From NCBI GenBank assembly GCA_024695815.1, contig JAILHK010000051.1:1-47876 (forward strand): a DNA stretch of 47,876 bases, in the 5' to 3' direction. The translations under genes were made by a program, and so were the position numbers. The notes under the pieces are model-generated. The model did not search any database. It saw nothing but the letters and a program-made list of their open reading frames with translations, and was not told where the DNA came from. This stretch comes from Prevotella sp. GTDB taxonomy: Bacteria; Bacteroidota; Bacteroidia; Bacteroidales; Bacteroidaceae. Shown piece after piece: positions 44,785-47,876 of this stretch; the stretch's first letter is position 1, and each line of letters starts with the position of its first letter.

Positions 44785-44958
44785 ATGAAAAGTGGATTTG
44801 CAAGATTCTTAACCTCTGGCTTCTATACTGAGGTTACAGCACTAAAGGCGCTGGGATGGACGATATTTATCTTTTTGCTGGGATTCTTTATCGTATATTG
44901 GATTATCAAAGGAATTATCCGTCTGTTCTCTAAGAAAGATAAAACGCCTGAGGAGTAA
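44785..44958 (+). CDS. Small single-pass membrane protein (57 aa)
   Basis: ATG 44785 to TAA 44956-44958. It starts MKSGFARFLTSGFYTEVTA, has one membrane span (WTIFIFLLGFFIVYWIIKGII) and ends with a basic then acidic tail (RLFSKKDKTPEE). It lies 28 bp after the preceding membrane gene and before a strong terminator, so it is the last gene of the SPFH cluster. Function unknown. Confidence 0.75.
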   Translation: MKSGFARFLTSGFYTEVTALKALGWTIFIFLLGFFIVYWIIKGIIRLFSKKDKTPEE

Positions 44959-45016
44959 TAAACCGATATCGGATTAGTTTCTAAAGTCGCCGTTTATGGC
45001 GCAAGAAGAGAAAAAA

Positions 45017-45062
45017 AAAGAAAGTACACAAGCAGACTAGTGCTGTTTGTGTACTTTTCTTA
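45017..45062. terminator. Bidirectional terminator between the SPFH cluster and sulP
   Basis: AAAGTACACAAGCAG (45021-45035) pairs with CTGTTTGTGTACTTT (45043-45057) with one wobble. TTTTCTT follows on plus, and an A-run (45010-45019) gives a T-run on minus. Confidence 0.9.
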
Positions 45063-45090
45063 TGGCATTTATACGGCCTGATTAAGGTCG

Positions 45091-46773
45091 TTACTTCGAC
45101 ACAATTTCATTAGCTCTTGACAGAGCCAGGTCGATGTGGTTGCAGATGTTTTCTTCGCCAAGCAACTGAACAAATCCGTTGCGACGCAGCACAGAATCGA
45201 CCTTTTCGTTGACGCCCGACAGGACGATGGCGATGCCTTCACGCTGACTCATCAAGCACATGTTCTCCAAGTTGTGGAGACCGGTAGAGTCGATGAAGGG
45301 AACCTTACGCATGCGGATGATACGTACCATAGGACGGTCGCCGAAGTTGCCCATCAGTTCTTCGAACTTATTACCTGCACCAAAGAAGTAGGGACCGTTG
45401 ATCTCGTAAACCTCAACGCCCTGAGGAATGGTGAGGTGCTCAAGATTGCCGCTCTCCATATCGGCATCTTCGTTTAGGTCAATCTCATCGCAAATAGCCT
45501 TGACATCGGTGGTCTCGCTCATGCGGCGCATGAACAGCAGACATGCACAGATGAGACCTACCTCGATAGCTACGGTGAGGTCGAAGATGATGGTGAGGAA
45601 GAAGGTGAGCAATAGTACGGTGACGTCGCTCTTAGGATTGCGCATCAGGGCAGAGAACGAACGCCATCCGCTCATGCCGTAGCTCACAACAACGAGTACG
45701 CCGGCCAGGCAGGCCATGGGGATGTACTTGGCCAAAGGCATGAGGAACAGGAAGATGAGCAGCAGCACAACTGCATGGATGATGCCAGCGATAGGTGTGC
45801 GACCGCCATTGTTGATGTTGGTCATCGTGCGGGCAATGGCACCTGTGGCAGGGATACCGCCAAAGAGAGGCGATACGATGTTGGCCACACCCTGACCGAT
45901 AAGCTCGGTATTAGAATTATGATGGTCGCCAATGACACCATCGGCCACGGTGGCAGAGAGCAAACTCTCGATGGCACCAAGGATGGCAATGGTCATTGCT
46001 GGGGCAACCAGACCTTTGAGGGTGTCCCATGACAGTTCGGGAACAACGGCTTCGGGCAACTGCGAGTTGATGCTGAAACGGTCGCCGATGGTCTCAATGC
46101 TAGTGATGCCTGCATACTGCTTCAAGAGCAATACGGCCACGGTCATGATGATGATGGCAATGAGCGAACCGGGAATGCGCTTGCTGAAACGTGGGGCGGT
46201 GGCAATGATGGCCACGCTGATAAGACCTACAGCAGTACTCCAGGGATCAATGTCCTTGAGATGCTGGAAATAAGCACCCCAGCGAAGCAGGAAATCGCTA
46301 GGCACAGGTCCGTCTATCTGCATGCCAAGCAAGTCTTTTACCTGCGTGGTAAAGATGGTGACGGCAATACCGCTGGTGAAACCCACGATGATGGGGTAGG
46401 GAATGTATTTGATGATGGTACCCAGGCGCAACAGGCCGAAACCGATGAGGAAGACACCTGCCATGAGTGTGGCAATGGTGAGACCCTGCATGCCATATTG
46501 GTTGATGATGCCAGCCACGATGACGATGAACGCACCGGTGGGACCACCAATCTGTACCTTACTTCCGCCCAGGGCAGAGATGATGAGACCTGCAACGATG
46601 GCGGTGATAATACCCTTCTCGGGTGATACACCAGATGCAATACCAAAGGCAATGGCCAGTGGTAATGCCACAATGCCGACGATGACTCCCGCCATCACAT
46701 CGGCCATAAAGGTTTGTCGGTTGTACTTTTTAAGAGCCGAAAAAAGTTTCGGTTGGAAATCTAATGTTTTCAT
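45091..46773 (-). CDS. SulP-family (SLC26) anion permease with STAS domain
   Basis: 560 residues from ATG at 46771-46773; a longer frame to 46845 crosses the promoter. The permease core has the SulP opening DVMAGVIVGIVALPLAIAFGIASGV and 12-14 membrane segments, with IGGPTGAFIVIVAG. A C-terminal cytoplasmic STAS domain (about 445-555) has FIDSTGLHNLENM. It transports sulfate, bicarbonate or another anion; the substrate cannot be read from sequence. It has its own promoter, and the gene upstream on the same strand is mscL. Confidence 0.92.
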   Translation of the reverse strand: MKTLDFQPKLFSALKKYNRQTFMADVMAGVIVGIVALPLAIAFGIASGVSPEKGIITAIVAGLIISALGGSKVQIGGPTGAFIVIVAGIINQYGMQGLTIATLMAGVFLIGFGLLRLGTIIKYIPYPIIVGFTSGIAVTIFTTQVKDLLGMQIDGPVPSDFLLRWGAYFQHLKDIDPWSTAVGLISVAIIATAPRFSKRIPGSLIAIIIMTVAVLLLKQYAGITSIETIGDRFSINSQLPEAVVPELSWDTLKGLVAPAMTIAILGAIESLLSATVADGVIGDHHNSNTELIGQGVANIVSPLFGGIPATGAIARTMTNINNGGRTPIAGIIHAVVLLLIFLFLMPLAKYIPMACLAGVLVVVSYGMSGWRSFSALMRNPKSDVTVLLLTFFLTIIFDLTVAIEVGLICACLLFMRRMSETTDVKAICDEIDLNEDADMESGNLEHLTIPQGVEVYEINGPYFFGAGNKFEELMGNFGDRPMVRIIRMRKVPFIDSTGLHNLENMCLMSQREGIAIVLSGVNEKVDSVLRRNGFVQLLGEENICNHIDLALSRANEIVSK

Positions 46774-46804
46774 CTTTTGTCTTATTATCCTTGAAAAACG
46801 GGTG

Positions 46805-46834
46805 CAAAGGTACAAAAATAATATAAGGTGACAA
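46805..46834 (-). promoter_or_regulatory. Promoter of sulP
   Basis: On minus: TTG (46834-46832), 19 nt, TACCTTTG (46812-46805), 31 nt before the ATG. The -33 element sits in the loop of the mscL terminator hairpin. Confidence 0.75.
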
Positions 46835-46855
46835 AGAATTGCCACCTTATATTAT
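46811..46855 (-). terminator. Terminator of mscL
   Basis: A perfect 13-bp inverted repeat, ATAATATAAGGTG (46818-46830) and CACCTTATATTAT (46843-46855), 12-nt loop, followed on minus by TTTTTGTA. It overlaps the sulP promoter. Confidence 0.8.
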
Positions 46856-46879
46856 ATTTTTACATAAATATTTCTTGAT

Positions 46880-47299
46880 TTACTTCTGCTTCAACAGGTC
46901 GCGAATCTCGGTCAGAAGCTCTTCCTGAGTGGGACCCTTCGGGGGCTCGGGAGCTGCTTCGGCTTCTTCTTTCTTGCGGAGGTTCGTGAGTTTGTTAATG
47001 GCCTTGATAAGCAGGAAGATACAGAATGCAATGATAATGAAATCAAGCGTGGTCTGTATGAACTGACCATAGTTGATGGTAACAGGCTCCTGTTCAGGCG
47101 TTAGTGGATTTACGGGCAGTTTTGCGGTGAGGTCAGTAAATTTAATACCTCCAATGAGCCAGCCGATGGGGGGCATAATGATGTCGTTAACCAATGAGCT
47201 GACGATCTTGCCAAAAGCACCACCGATGATCACACCGACTGCCATGTCGAGCACGTTGCCACGCATGGCGAACTCTTTGAATTCTTTAATAAATCCCAT
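46880..47299 (-). CDS. mscL: Large-conductance mechanosensitive channel MscL
   Basis: 139 residues. Pentameric channel that opens under membrane tension to release solutes on osmotic downshock. The N-terminal amphipathic helix and pore segment [22 protein letters not shown] is the family signature; TM1 covers about 14-44 ([17 protein letters not shown]), and TM2 about 75-100 ([22 protein letters not shown]). An acidic linker and charged C-terminal helix bundle follow ([14 protein letters not shown]). Normal length. Transcribed toward sulP with a terminator between. Confidence 0.95.
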   Translation of the reverse strand: MGFIKEFKEFAMRGNVLDMAVGVIIGGAFGKIVSSLVNDIIMPPIGWLIGGIKFTDLTAKLPVNPLTPEQEPVTINYGQFIQTTLDFIIIAFCIFLLIKAINKLTNLRKKEEAEAAPEPPKGPTQEELLTEIRDLLKQK

Positions 47300-47450
47300 A
47301 GTTTTACTGTTTAATAGTTTAACGATATTGATAATATTGTTATAGTTTCCTTTTTGTCAAGTGAACGTTGCAATCTCGACTTTCCCGTCTTGATATACCT
47401 CACTTTTCACTTTGTGATTTTCACTTTTATCTTAAAAAACTTTTATTTCG

Positions 47451-47482
47451 TTGCAAATATAGGAAAATAATTCGTAACTTTG
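47451..47482 (+). promoter_or_regulatory. Promoter of gapA
   Basis: TTG (47451-47453), 21 nt, TAACTTTG (47475-47482). It has an AT-rich leader of about 80 nt, as in strongly expressed Bacteroidota genes. Confidence 0.7.
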
Positions 47483-47558
47483 CGCTCGAAACATCGAAAA
47501 AATGATTTTTGAACGCAAAATTGGTTGAATTTTATTATTAAACCCTTTAAATAATTAA

Positions 47559-47876
<318 letters not shown>

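Overview
The window is a chromosomal segment of a Bacteroidota bacterium, most likely Prevotellaceae (Prevotella, Segatella or Xylanibacter type). Three things point there. Many genes are preceded by the Bacteroidota promoter (TTTG or TTG, about 19-21 nt, then TAnnTTTG) and lack clear Shine-Dalgarno sites. Several secreted proteins end in the short 'DLxGRRV..P..GIYI..GKxVVxK' tail common in Prevotella. The gene content (OstA-like protein, OmpA, GH127, a C10 peptidase with BspA-like LRRs) fits as well. I infer the genus and cannot prove it from sequence alone.

Layout. 1-139 is the right end of an IS3-family element. 140-411 is non-coding and holds a 22-bp-pitch repeat array. 412-1919 (minus) is mlaF-mlaE. 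A compact divergent promoter separates it from lptB (2019-2807). Next come tig, the overlapping run clpP-clpX-recQ, and guaB followed by a tightly packed envelope-folding and LPS-transport run (two parvulin-type PPIases, an OstA-like protein) ending in mutL. After ompA and its terminator comes a secreted pair (jelly-roll protein plus GH127 beta-L-arabinofuranosidase), then two identical tRNA-Val(UAC) genes, purB, an RluB-type pseudouridine synthase with a repetitive Gly/Gln/Arg-rich N-terminus, a long-hairpin element, asnS, a secreted protein with a 56-aa satellite ORF, a sugar nucleotidyltransferase with guaA, and a metal-efflux permease fused to an HMA domain.

31086-36144 holds two more 22-bp-pitch arrays directly upstream of a 1578-aa C10 cysteine peptidase. 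A membrane-anchored PP2C phosphatase and a coiled-coil lipoprotein follow. 38.6-41.4 kb is a decayed accessory island: a truncated lipase-like hydrolase joined out of frame to a truncated endonuclease/exonuclease/phosphatase gene that carries an in-frame stop, bracketed by two more 22-bp-pitch arrays. 41420-44958 is a four-gene cluster (zinc-ribbon membrane protein, SPFH-GYF protein, two membrane proteins). The window closes with sulP and mscL (minus) and the start of gapA.

The most unusual signal is a family of intergenic arrays. Each has 4-5 units at an exact 22-bp pitch. The unit sequence differs between loci (TCTAGACTTTAGAA, TCTAGGGGCTAGAA, TCTAAACTTTAGAA, TTACGGCAA, GTTTGGGGCCTCCAAAC), yet pitch and unit number stay constant. 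Three of them share a companion sequence with ATCAAAAG and AACTATTG. I do not recognise this as a described repeat class.
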